From: Wurfbainia villosa
Lineage: Eukaryota; Streptophyta; Magnoliopsida; Zingiberales; Zingiberaceae
Reading direction: 5' to 3'
NCBI GenBank assembly: GCA_025175895.1
Contig: JAKLTH010000238.1
Span: forward strand, 4,340,001-4,404,000
Length of the DNA stretch: 64,000 nucleotides
Each line of letters starts with the position of its first letter. Positions within the stretch are counted from its first letter, which is position 1. This document shows positions 33,726 through 43,998 of this stretch, in pieces. Below the pieces are notes generated by a model. The model was not told the origin of the DNA, ran no database searches, and saw only the letters and a list, made by a program, of their open reading frames with translations. The position numbers and the translations under genes are program-made.

Positions 33726-34020
33726 CCCAATGCTATCATTGGAAGCCGAGGCGATTAGAAAATCAAATGCGACTGTTATTGAGAGGAATCTTTTTGGTGG
33801 TCATCGAATACTCATCTTCTTCATCTCATCCTCTAGACTTCCTGAGTTATCGAGATCTTGACTCTTGCGACTTCCTTCTGCGCCCGACTCTTGGGATCCT
33901 TGCTTCCTCATGCGCCCGACTGTTTCTACATCTGACTCTTCGAATCTTCGTTTACTTATGCGCCCAACTCCTGCTCGCAACCTTGCGCTCCCAATTTCCA
34001 ACATTGGATCACAGATCTCT
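33726..34020. other. Intergenic with short reiterated phrases
   Basis: Repeats of tgcgcccgactcttgggatcctt / tgcgcccaactcctgctcg-type text (33,880, 33,911, 33,959). The ORFs of 129 and 76 aa here overlap each other in different frames and have no recognised domain, so they are not called. Confidence 0.4.
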
Positions 34021-34029
34021 GTGGGCCCC

Positions 34030-34212
34030 AAGGGCGGAGCTACATATAAGATTACCCGGGCTTCAACCTGGGGAAATTTTTTTTTGACACTGTAGCACGG
34101 TGCAAATTTTTATTTATTTATTTATTTATTTATTTATTCTTAGTTTAACTCGGGATCCTTTTCTCGTCGGATGATTAGCCCGGGATTAGCTCTTAGCTGG
34201 CTCCGCCAGTGG
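34030..34212. mobile_element. hAT-type MITE with GGCGGAGC ends
   Basis: Left end aagggcggagctacata, right end (on minus) ccactggcggagccagcta, the common plant hAT MITE terminus. 8-bp target duplication tgggcccc / tgggccct at 34,022-34,029 and 34,213-34,220 (one mismatch). Contains a (TTTA)n microsatellite at about 34,107-34,138. Confidence 0.75.
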
Positions 34213-34717
34213 TGGGCCCTACTGCTCGGGATCCAACCTATTAATTTTTTCCATTGGTATCACTCGATATGGATTATAATGAAATGTTTACTCCAGTTGC
34301 TCACTTAGAAAAGTCCGGCTGATCAACTGGTTCAGTCTGTAGTACTTCTGATCCTACTAGCGTCTAGCGAACCGAATCCAGTCTGGATTTGATAACCATG
34401 CTTCATATATATTACGTCGACGTAGAGAAGGGAGGGAGCTAGCAGTGGACCGTGTATGAAATGCCCGGTCTCCCACGTCACATGTCAAGATCTCTACCTT
34501 TAGTTTACCTTCGAACTCTGGTATACTCCACCAGACGCATGGAATGGGTTTTGCTGACCAAAGTCCTCGATCGTCAATTACTTAACCATTTACGCATACG
34601 TCAAACCTTAGACCTGATGACTGGCTGACCACCCTAATACATTACATACACCCTCGAACAAAGAATTCTCAATTTCATTCTCCATGCATATGCAGTAGCA
34701 TCAGCTCGTTCGAAGCT

Positions 34718-34808
34718 GCAAAGCTTTTACTCGTTCCAAGTCCCCGGTCATGCATATATATATATATGTATCTTCCTCCTGATTTTCCTCCTGCAGTGTA
34801 TATAAATA
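34718..34808 (+). promoter_or_regulatory. Promoter of peptide gene at 34.9 kb
   Basis: Conserved 25-bp element at 34,718-34,742 (begins GCAAAGCTTTTACTCG), GGTCATGCATATATAT at 34,746, CCTCCTGCAGTG at 34,787-34,798 and a TATA box tataaata at 34,801. ATG follows about 90 bp later. Confidence 0.75.
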
Positions 34809-34894
34809 GCCATGCTATACATCGTAGCAGGCTGCAGAAAGAGAAATATTTGAAGCTGCAGTCTGCAATTAACAGGAACAGCTAGAGCTAGGCC

Positions 34895-35134
34895 ATGTCT
34901 TGTTCTTCTTCAGCAAGCAGATCGAGGGTGGCGCTGGTCGCTGCAGTGATGCTGTTGGCGATGAGCTGTGTGCTTCTGAGTTCTCAGCCAGCCGGTGCGG
35001 CGAGGCTGCTGCTGGGGCCGGAGATGAGGAAGGGGCTCATCTTCCAGGTCCTGGGGCAGGGCACGGTCCCCCCTGCGGGCCCATCTGGCTGCACCAATGG
35101 ATCAGCAAACAATGGCGGACCCTGTCCTCCTTAG
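34895..35134 (+). CDS. Small secreted cysteine-containing peptide precursor (IDA/PIP-like), copy 3
   Basis: 79 aa. Signal peptide about 1-36 (SRVALVAAVMLLAMSCVLL core, GA-AR cleavage region). Linker LLLGPEMRKGLIFQVLGQG. C-terminal peptide VPPAGPSGCTNGSANNGGPC then PP; two cysteines, GPS intact, PP just before it. Of the tandem copies this is closest to the PPSGPS consensus kept by the 57.6-kb gene. ATG at 34,895 lies 90 bp after a TATA box. Predicted to be exported and processed to an extracellular signalling peptide; target receptor unknown. An overlapping 92-aa ORF in another frame (34,900-35,178) is a shadow. Confidence 0.75.
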   Translation: MSCSSSASRSRVALVAAVMLLAMSCVLLSSQPAGAARLLLGPEMRKGLIFQVLGQGTVPPAGPSGCTNGSANNGGPCPP

Positions 35135-35348
35135 TTCAAAAGGTCCTTAGACGTAGGAGAAAACTGAGGAGAAATTAAATCTGATTTTTATATAAAATAA
35201 GCATGCGCGGAGAGTTCTACGTTGTTTTTTGTTTGGGTTGGAGGAATTAATGTACGTCTGTTGGTCTTTGTAACTGTATATGAATGTTGGGATTTTGAAT
35301 TCTTCTTTTGCAACTGTAAGGTTTATTATTGTGATTTATCTCTTTTAC

Positions 35349-35559
35349 GATCTCTGTGGAAATGGGTTAGTGGTTAGTGCATGTAAAAAGTTGTATAAAT
35401 AGACAACGGATTAATTCCTCGCAAATGCGAGTTCCATCCCTCCATGCGCTAGTTACTAGTCTCGAGGGTTAAAGGTTCACCATGATTTACCTCCCTTACG
35501 ATGGTCCGGGAACGAATTAGTAGGGGCCGCTAGGTTAACGGTTCCAAATTTTTTCACAA
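35349..35559 (+). mobile_element. tRNA-derived SINE with perfect 18-bp target duplication
   Basis: Begins tctctgtggaaatgggttag, A-box-like gggttagtggttagtgc, B-box-like gagttccatcc, ends aattttttcacaa. Flanked by gtgatttatctcttttac at 35,331-35,348 and 35,560-35,577 without mismatch. Second copy at 45,947-46,158. Confidence 0.85.
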
Positions 35560-35899
35560 GTGATTTATCTCTTTTACAATGATTCAAAGACGAATTGATA
35601 TGAACTATTAGATTGACGGATTTCAATTTTTACTCCAGTTGAGTGGAACCGGCCCGAACCATTTTCCACTCTGCACGGGGGCAATTTGGTCCGGTAAATA
35701 CTTCGACTAACTTAACTATCAACCATGCATATATCAATTCGACCCTCGTTTCCACGTGGCAACGTATCTTTGGGATCACGGATCTTTATTTTTTTTTAAT
35801 TATTATTATTATCAATAAACAATCAATTTTTTTTAGGAAGATATTGATCGTATTCATTCACCACAAAATATCATCAATTAACGACACGAAATGACATTA

Positions 35900-36180
35900 A
35901 TGACGGATTATACCGATCGCTTTAATTTCACCATTATACGATTTTAGCGAGGAAAAAATAAATTCTATTGCTAATTTAGGGAAGAGAATTAAATTTGGTC
36001 GCTAAAATTAATAACAGAAATTAAATTTCGTTATTAAATTTAGTAAATGAAGTTAAATTCAATTCCATCACTAATTAATAAATTTTATTGTTAAATTTAA
36101 CGACGGAAATTAAATTTCATCGCTAATTAGCGATGAGGATTAAATTTCATCGCTAAATTTAATTTAGTGATATAATTTAT
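35900..36180. repeat. CACTA-like subterminal repeats (cgctaaattta words)
   Basis: Reiterated direct and inverted gctaatttagg..gaa, aaatttcatcgctaattagcgatg, aacgacggaaattaaattt. Resembles the subterminal region at 2.45-2.65 kb. No termini identified. Confidence 0.45.
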
Positions 36181-37150
36181 TTTTCATCATTGATTCGGTC
36201 GGAATCCGACCATGATTCGGTAGGACTTCGATGTCGATCGAATCATGGTCAAATTTCGATCAGATCACAATTGAAATTTAATCGTTCGACAGTGATATCG
36301 AACGACAAGAATATTCAACGATGAAAAATACTGTATATTTTTCATTACTATACTTGCTCGGACGAAGATGGAAGTACTGTGTATTCCCGTTATCGCAAAC
36401 AAGTAGCACAACATTAGACGCACTGTGCATTCTATTAATTAGAATTATAATAATAATCGATTAATCCATAAAATTATAATTTTACAAGTTGATATTACAC
36501 TCTGTTTTAATTTTATTGATTAAATTAATTTTTTTTAATTCGAAAAATCAAATTATTTTTTTTAAATGATATTTTTAAAAATCAAAAATAAAATTTTCAA
36601 ATAAATTAAACTAAAATTTCAATTTCAATCTATTTAATTGAACTTTTCCACACCGCCGCCAATTGCATGCAAGTGATCTTAACTTTTACCATTATCATCC
36701 CATTGCGTCAGGGCTAATAAAAATAAAAATAATATAGAGAGAGAGTTATCTGTTTAGCGATGTTTCGTTGTCCGACTGTGTGCGATGCACAATAACTATA
36801 CTCTCGATGCCCTTGATCGCTGGCGAAAGGCCAGATTTTGGCTCCGATTTAGCCATAATTCAACGGTGATCCGGTCAGAATCGGATCACGATCCGATCGA
36901 CAATGAAGTCCGATTGAAAACGGTCACGATTGCGGTCAAAAATGACCATGATTGCGGCCGCTAATGGGTGTGCCACTGGCGGCCGTAATCACAGCTGAAA
37001 ACGACAGCAATCTGGTTAGAAATTGATCAGGATTCGATCGGACTCCGGTGCCGATCGAATTCTGATCGATCGATAGTGAATCGGCGGTGACAACGATGAA
37101 AATCACATAGAATAAATATTGTGCATTCTCCGTGACTATACAAGGCATAA
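36181..37150. repeat. Q-type repeats (cggtcggaatccgac family), two decayed units
   Basis: Units at about 36,181-36,420 and 36,770-37,150. Marks: gattcggtaggacttcg, gtcgatcgaatcatggtcaa, gcggccgctaatgggtgtgccactggcggccg and the end text attgtgcattctccgtgac. The same words are at 51.1-51.6 and 59.0-60.2 kb. The AT-rich filler between the units holds no gene. Confidence 0.55.
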
Positions 37151-37855
37151 GTATAAGCATACATGTTAATTGATTGAAAAAAATATAAACGCAGTTTTGG
37201 AACAAAAAGAACCGCTAACAGAAGACTATTATATTATACAATAGTTGAGAGAGAACTAATAACACCTCTTCATGTGGCATTTAGACCTGAAAAATAAAAT
37301 CTGATGATATATAAAATCGAAAAAAATAGACTTAATTATCGAGTCATATGCAAATACAGTGGCAATAAACCTTGAATGACATCAAACAATAGTTGATGAT
37401 ATGTTTCGGTAAACATCTGACCTGTCCGTGCTAAAAACAATTCCAATGAATAAATGTTAGAAAAAAATATGTATATATATCAAAGAATTTTGATGCACAT
37501 GAGAATAAATTAAGATGAAAAAGTATATGTACAAGTTTTCATACCGAACCATATCACAGCTCTGAGGTTAATAATTAACCGTTAATTACTTCAAATATCC
37601 AAAGTATATATATGTCTGACTAGATCATTTATAGTTTTCACCAAACTAAATCACCTACTCTACTTGCACGTTATTTTCTAAGTAGAGTTTCATGTCCAAG
37701 AAAGAATAAATCTCTATTGCATGAAGTTATCAAATGGAACAAGATACCAACTATTATCACTATCTATTGTAAATGTTTGACCCAGTTGCATACATCTCCA
37801 TTCACGATTTTCTGTCTGCAAGGGGATGGCACGTTAAGATACAGCAGTGCTTATA
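37151..37855. other. Intergenic, nothing recognised
   Basis: AT-rich; no ORF of interest and no repeat ends seen. Contains the left flank of Copia-2 with TAAGT at 37,856-37,860. Confidence 0.4.
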
Positions 37856-37860
37856 TAAGT

Positions 37861-38126
37861 TGTAAGTTCGTGGCAGTTCCACGAATTGCACAGAGGCAGT
37901 TCGTGGAACCGCCTCGAGCACGCACGGCTTGAAGCCGTGCGTGCGTCTCCTTCCCTTAAAAGGGAAGGAGGGCGTCCAAGGCGAGGGTTCGGTTCGGAGG
38001 CTGTCGCAGACGAAGAGGTTTAGAAGCATTCGGCGGATCTTGGTTTGTGGAAACCAGAGGTAATTTCCACTGTGATCTTTCCTCCGACACAAGCGAAACT
38101 CCAAACAGGTATATAATTTATCTACA
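37861..38126 (+). repeat. Copia-2 5' LTR
   Basis: 266 bp, TGTAAGTTCGTGGCAG ... TTTATCTACA. Holds two inverted pairs: gcagttccacgaattgcac/gaggcagttcgtggaacc and acgcacggcttgaagccgtgcgt, plus ccttcccttaaaagggaagg. These hairpins also occur in the Copia-1 3' LTR. Confidence 0.9.
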
Positions 38127-39114
38127 TTGGTATCAGAGCATTTTTTTTTTACCTGTTTGATTTCTTCGCCGCCGGAGAAAAATCCCTATTTGATTTCCTC
38201 GGAGCGCTGGCAAAACGAACCTGCATTACGGACAAATTAGCCGTGGCGTGGATCGCCGTCGCGGGATCTACTCGCTCAGGCGGCGTTAGCCGCCGACGCA
38301 TCGGCCGAAATCAAGCCCGGCGTCCCGGGCGGCGAAGCTGCCGGCCTCGGCGGCCCGAGCCTTGTGGCCATGGCGCCGCCGGAGCAACTCGCCGCCAGCA
38401 GCCGCGGCCTTCGCCGGAAGCCTTGACGATGTGATCGCTTCGAGGCGGCGACCTTAAGCGGCCGCCGCGGAGATGGAAGCGATAAGCGCGGAATATTTAT
38501 TTAAAAAAAAAAGGGTATAATCTGTTTTGTACAGATTAGTTTTAAACGTTTAATTGGGCCGAATTAAAATGGGCCGAATTAATTGGGCTTTAAATTGAAG
38601 CTTGGTTTAATTGGGCCGAATTAAAATGGGCCGAATTAATTGGGCTTTAAATTGAAGCTTGGTTTAATTGGGCCGAATTAAATGGGCCGAGTTAATTGGG
38701 CTTTAGATTTAGTTTGGTTTAATTGGGCCGAATTAAATGGGCTTTGAATCAAATTTTAATTGGACATGGGTTCAATTAATTTGATTCCAATAAAAGGCTA
38801 AGTGTCCAATTAAATTTACACAAGATTTGTGTAAAGTTGACATTGGTTGACTAAACTCATAACTAAAGTTAGATGGATTGTTTTGGAACAATTCGAATCT
38901 GACTTGAATAACTTAAGGATAGAACTAGTTTATCACTGTCTATGGGTCAAAATTGATTGATCAATGGGTCAATTAATTATAGCCTAAAATTCAAGGAGTT
39001 TAGTTCTTCTTGATATATGTGTATTTGTTCTGTGCCTTGATTAAATTGGAATATACCGGTATTTGTACTGGTTTTGTCGGTTATGTACTGACATGATTTA
39101 TTTCAATTTTACAG
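38127..39114 (+). other. Copia-2 5' leader: primer site, GC-rich segment, 57-bp tandem repeat
   Basis: Primer site tggtatcagagc. GC-rich, low-complexity 38,230-38,480 (its 63-aa ORF is not called). Tandem repeat 38,551-38,760: unit taattgggccgaattaaaat... with starts at 38,551, 38,608, 38,665 (period 57) and a shorter fourth copy at 38,720. The leader ends ttatttcaattttacag directly before the ORF ATG, a good splice acceptor. Confidence 0.75.
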
Positions 39115-39627
39115 ATGGCGCGGATGTATACCACTATGACCCGGCGCGATGTGTTGCGCAATCGGTATAGGGAGGCTATCGAAGATTTGGACTATGACCC
39201 TTACCATGGAGTCGTTGGACACATTGGGAAGCTGGACAGACTGTTCTGGAAGCTCGAGATGCAGGAGTTTCCAGTATTAGACAACTACAGGATTTGGGCG
39301 TTGATTCGTTCATTGCCCGATAATCTTGCTGACGCGGTACGACAATTTTGGGGGTTACATGAAGGACGTGTTTCATATATCCAGTTGTGCACAGAGCTGA
39401 TTAACTATGCTGACTGTGAAAAGGATCCTGAAGAAGACCCTGTGGAGGATTTTGGTTCTCGATTAGTGAGGTCTTTGAAGGACTCTGTATCAGGGCAACA
39501 TGTGTTGCCTGTGAGTGTTCCAGCAGAGAGTATTGTAGTTGAGTCCAGACGGAGGAGACATGTCATGATTACTGCTGCGCTAGGGCTTGTCCTAGTGGGA
39601 GCAGTAATTGCTTATCTAGTCTATTAG
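39115..39627 (+). CDS. Copia-2 pre-gag ORF: half-Gag with C-terminal membrane anchor
   Basis: 170 aa. Residues 1-25 basic. About 38-70 GVVGHIGKLDRLFWKLEMQE and DNYRIWALIRSLPDNLADAV, which line up with the same element's Gag segment MVQHLREMSNMIRELKTAGH ... VQAVIRSLPDSWE in order and spacing. About 92-105 a Tyr/Leu helix (VSYIQLCTELINYADCE). An acidic patch EKDPEEDPVEDFG follows. Residues about 143-148 are basic (RRRRH) and 149-170 hydrophobic (MITAALGLVLVGAVIAYLVY), typical of a tail anchor. No zinc knuckle, no protease. Open in this copy although gag and pol are broken. Not a component of the standard Ty1/copia set; function unknown (membrane-targeted Gag variant is a guess). Confidence 0.72.
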   Translation: MARMYTTMTRRDVLRNRYREAIEDLDYDPYHGVVGHIGKLDRLFWKLEMQEFPVLDNYRIWALIRSLPDNLADAVRQFWGLHEGRVSYIQLCTELINYADCEKDPEEDPVEDFGSRLVRSLKDSVSGQHVLPVSVPAESIVVESRRRRHVMITAALGLVLVGAVIAYLVY

Positions 39628-40058
39628 GAGTTATTTTTAGTTTATGAGTAGGAAGAATGTAATCTGTTACATTCTTAGTAGACTTTGTTATTTGTTAACA
39701 TTGTACATCATGTTTATTTAAATGATGTGTTCATTTAGTGATTAGTTCATTTGATGCTGTTAACTCTACATGATGCATGATTGTTGGATATACCCTTGAT
39801 TAGTTCAAATGAGTATATAATGATATGTTCATTTAATGTGTAATATCATGCTGTAATAATGATTAATATCATTAAGTGGGATGTATGTAATAAAATATAT
39901 CAATCTAAGTCTGATTGGCACATACAAATGATGAGTGATAACTTGATTGTCACTTGATTTTGTAAACCAGATCAGATTTATCTTGAGTTTATTTTTGAGA
40001 TTACATACATAAAAGCATACACTGAGTAACAAAATAATGTGTTTATTTATGTTAGGTT

Positions 40059-41395
40059 ATGACGACTAAAAATATCATAGCTGAACTGAACAAAGGTGAA
40101 AAACTGAATGAGGATAACTATAAAATATGGCACCTCAAGATTCAGTATGTTCTTGAGGAACAAGAAGTCCTAGAGGCTGTTAATCAGGTTGTGATGGAAC
40201 CTGTTGAGAGTAATACAAAGACTGAGACGCGACTCGATACCTATAAGGTATGGAAAAGGAAGGATTCCACCGCTAAGGCGTATTGATAAGTTCAATGGTG
40301 GATGACCTAGTGTTAGAGTATGAGCCATATCCTTCAAATTTCATGCAGGTAGCCCTTAGAGAGATACGGTGGAATAAGTCTCGAGCTTCACACCGACGAT
40401 CAGTTCGGACAACACAAGAAGCGCCCGAATCAACGATGGTTCAACATCTCGTGAGATGTCTAATATGATTCGGAGTCAAAATCCGGTCATGAGTTAACCA
40501 ATGAACAACAGGTTCAGGCGGTTATTCGTTCTCTTCTCGATTCTTGGGAGACCATGAAGCAGACCTTAACTCACAGTGAGAGTAGTAAGACTTTCACGAT
40601 GTCTCACGCATGTGGAGTGGAGGTCGAGAGAGTAGAATCCGCAGATTTCGGTGCCAAGCATATTTGGTCGCTTGGCTCACTGGATCATCTAGATCCAAAA
40701 AAAATGGTACAAGAAGGGAAAGGAAAGAATAAAAGCGTTGCTTGGAAAGATCAAATCAAGAAGAAGAAGACAGGGAAGAAACCTAAAAGCAAGTTATCTT
40801 GCTTTAATTGTGGCAAGAAGGGCCACTTTGCTCGGGAATGTACTGAGCCTAAGAAGGTAACTTCTAATCTGTCTTCTGAGCATTTTGTTGCTAGTACTGT
40901 GTTGATGGCTGATTCTTATCCTTTGTGGATTATAGATTCGGGAGCAACCAACCATGTAGCTCGAGAGCGGGTTACATATGTGGAGTACCGTCGGGTACCT
41001 GCTGGCAACAAATGGATCTATGTAGGAAACAATGCAAGAGTCGAAGTCAAGGGAGTCGGCACTTGTAAACTTAACCTTCGTGGTGGAAGTACTTTATTTC
41101 TGTATGATGTCTTGTATGCTCCAGAGATTCGAAGGAATCTTGTATCTGTTACTTGTCTTCTTGATTTGAGGTACTCTGTAAATTTTTTCAGTCGTTGTGT
41201 AGAACTTAAGATTGACTCTGTGTCAATCGGATATGGTTATTTATCTAATGGTTTTATGGTACTAGATGTGGTGCCTGATGTGAATTGTGCGATTCATAAT
41301 TGTTTTTCAAACATTGCTCTTACTAGTAATGCGGATATATCTGATGAGGTTTGGCATGCTAGATTGGGACATATAGGACAAGATCGCATGAATCG
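40059..41395 (+). pseudogene. Copia-2 Gag-protease, frameshifted
   Basis: Starts MTTKNIIAELNKGEKLNEDN like Copia-1. Frameshifts near 40,280, 40,330-40,380 and 40,460-40,550 break the Gag core. From 40,554 the frame is open: zinc knuckle CFNCGKKGHFAREC at about 40,801-40,842, protease WIIDSGATNHV at about 40,927, pre-integrase WHARLGHIGQDRMNRLAREG at about 41,352. An acceptor-like tttatttatgttag precedes the ATG. Confidence 0.87.
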
Positions 41396-43998
41396 ATTAG
41401 CTAGAGAGGGTTTATTGGGCTCTCGTGCTAAGATTAGCTTGTCTATATGTGAGCATTGTCTTGCTGGAAAAGCAACTAGGAAACCATTTGGAAAGGCTAT
41501 AAGAGCAGACTTGCCATTGCAATTGATTCATTCGGGTATTTGTGGTCCGATGAGTGTGAAGGCTAAGCATGGAGCTTCCTACTTCATTACATTTATTGAT
41601 GATTTCACTAGGTATGGTCATGTGTATTTGATTTCTCAAAAATCTGAAGCGTTGGATTATTTTATTCGTTACTTGAACGAAGTTGAGAATCAAACGGAAC
41701 GTAAGGTTAAGGCCTTACGCACTGACCGTGGGGGTGAATATCTGTCTGATTTGTTCAAGACGATATGTAATGATAAGAGGATTATTAGACAGCTAACGAT
41801 CCCAGGAACTCCACAGCAAAATGGGGTTGCTGAAAGAAGAAATAGGACTCTTCTTGAAATGGTTAGGTCTATGATGGCGCAGGCTAATTTGTCGGTCTCC
41901 TATTGGGGAGATGCATTACTAGCTGCGGCATATATACTTAACAAAATGCCTTCAAAGTCAGTTCCATCGACCCCATATGAACGTTGGACGGGCAGAAAAT
42001 CAGATTTGAGCAATCTGAGACCCTGGGGTCAGCTGCCTACGTTCATGATAATTCTCACAGATATGGAAAACTCGGACCTAGAGGTAAGAAGTGTATCTTT
42101 ATAAGATATTCTAAGACCTCAAAAGGTTATGTTTTTATAGGTGAGCAACAAGATGGGACAATCTCTGAGATTGAGTCGAGAGATGTCACTTTTCTCGAAA
42201 CTGAGTTCCCAACAAAGGGTGAAGTTGATAAGACAGTTCCTCTTTATGAGGAGGATGAGTCGTTATCAATAAGTCAGATGTCCAGTGGGATACCTGAACC
42301 TAGTCAACCGAGTGGGAGTAATGTGCCTGATCACGGGGTGACTTCTCAACAGCCCAACTTACGGAAAAGTGTTCGTAAGATCATACCTAAAAAGAGGTTT
42401 GATATTGAGAATGAGGCAATGATGACACTCCCAGTTGACAAAGATGAACCTCAATCCGTTGAGGATGCGTTGGGATGTAGGGTTAGAGATAAGTGGAAAA
42501 GTGCAATGGAAGAAGAGATGGAGTCAATGATTCGGAATCAAGTTTGGGAGTTAGTCGATCTTCCTCCTGGCCGAAGGGTCATTGGGAATAAGTGGATTCT
42601 CAAAATAAAGAGGAAGTCTGATGGATCGATTAACCGATACAAGGCTCGTTTGGTTGCAAAAGGATTTACCCAAAGAGAGGGTATTGACTTTGAAGAGACA
42701 TTTTCTCCCGTAGTGAAGTTTGTGTCAATCCGAGTTATCTTGGCCTTTGTGGCGCATTATGACTTGGAATTACATCAGATGGATGTTAAAACCGCTTTCC
42801 TTAACGGTGAGCTTGACGAGGAAATCTATATGGATGGTTCGGAAGGTTTCGTTGCTTTAGGCCAAGAGAATAAAGTATGTAGATTGAAGAAATCTATATA
42901 TGGGCTGAAGCAAGCGTCAAGACAATGGAACATAAGATTTAACAAAGTGGTTTTATCTTATGGTTTCGAAATGATCAATGAGGATCATTGCGTTTTCCTA
43001 AAGAAGGAAAAAGGAAAGTATGTCATTTTATCATTATATGTTGATGATATGCTGATAGCAGGAAATGACATAGGATTTATTGAAGAAGTCAAAAAGTGGC
43101 TGTCTTCTCAATTTGACACAATAGATATGGAGAAGTCAATACATCTTAGGGTTAAGATCATCCGGATCGATCAAAGAGACTTTTGGGTTTATCACAAGAG
43201 TCTTATATTACTAAGATGTTACAACATTTCAACATGTCGATCATGAATCGTGAATGTATACACCTATTGCGAAAGGTACTGTTTTGAGCAAAAGTATGAG
43301 TCCCAAGACTCCAGCTGAAATAGCCGACATGAATAAAAAATCATATGCCAGTGTCATAGGTAGTTTAATGTATACTATGTTGTGTACTCGTCCCGATATC
43401 AGCTATGCGATGGGCTTAGTCATTCGGTCCAAACCCAGGATCGAGACACTGGAAGGCAGTGAAAAGGATTTTCAGATATCTGAAGGCGACGACAGATTAT
43501 TGTCTCTGTTATCAAGGGTCAGATATGAGCCTAAAGGGATATTCAGATGCAGATTGGGCTGGGGACCTGGATGATAGAAAATCAACATCAGACTATGCGT
43601 TCTTGTTGAATGGTGGCGCCATCTGGAAACAGAAAGCGAGCTTGTGTGGCCTTATCTACAATGGAAGGCTGAATATGTGGCATGTTCAAGAATTGTATAA
43701 GCGATCTCGGTTGAGAAGGTTCCTAAAGCATTTGAAGATTGCTGAGGACAGTGGGAGTCCAGTGACTGTTTATTGTGACAGTCAAGCTGCGATAGCATTT
43801 TCCAAAGATCCCAAATATCACAGCAAGGGCAAGCATATTGCTATAAAGTACAACTTTATCAGGGATATTGTTGCTAAAAAGAAGGTGATTCTTGAGTATA
43901 TCCCCACACGAGCTATGCTTGCAGATCCTTTTACTAAGCCAATGACTAGAGAGTCATTTAATGAGCATGTAAAGTCTATGGGACTTCGTAGAATGTAA
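41396..43998 (+). pseudogene. Copia-2 integrase-RT-RNase H, frameshifted
   Basis: Integrase CEHCLAGKAT, HSGICGPM (first catalytic D changed to G), FITFIDDFTRYG, RTDRGGEY, PQQNGVAERRNRT. A frameshift lies near 42,030. RT open 42,030-43,130 with KARLVAKGFTQREGIDFEE, MDVKTAFLNGELDEEIYM, LYVDDMLIAG. Damaged around 43,130-43,460. RNase H from 43,459: YSDADWAGDLDDRKSTS, CDSQAAIAFSKDP, ending MGLRRM at 43,998. Two or more indels around 43,610-43,700. Confidence 0.88.

Larger units (their letters stand above)
34270..35900. repeat. Segmental duplication block B (partner about 53,390-55,430)
   Basis: Colinear with 53.4-55.4 kb: ggttcagt..tagtact..gatc, gtctggat, gataaccatgcttca, cgacgtagagaagggag, atgaaatgcccggtctcccacg, the promoter and the peptide gene, then ggggcaatttggtcc..gtaaat and gtttccacgtggcaacgtatcttt (versus cgcgtggtaacatatcttt). 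A SINE sits downstream of the gene in this copy, a different repeat in the other. Confidence 0.85.

Noticed and set aside
34900..35178. 92-aa second frame over the peptide gene (also seen over the other copies)
   Set aside because: Shadow frame; its coding matches follow from the duplicated DNA, and it has no signal peptide.
36936..37205. 89-aa minus ORF
   Set aside because: Within the Q repeat family, no motif.
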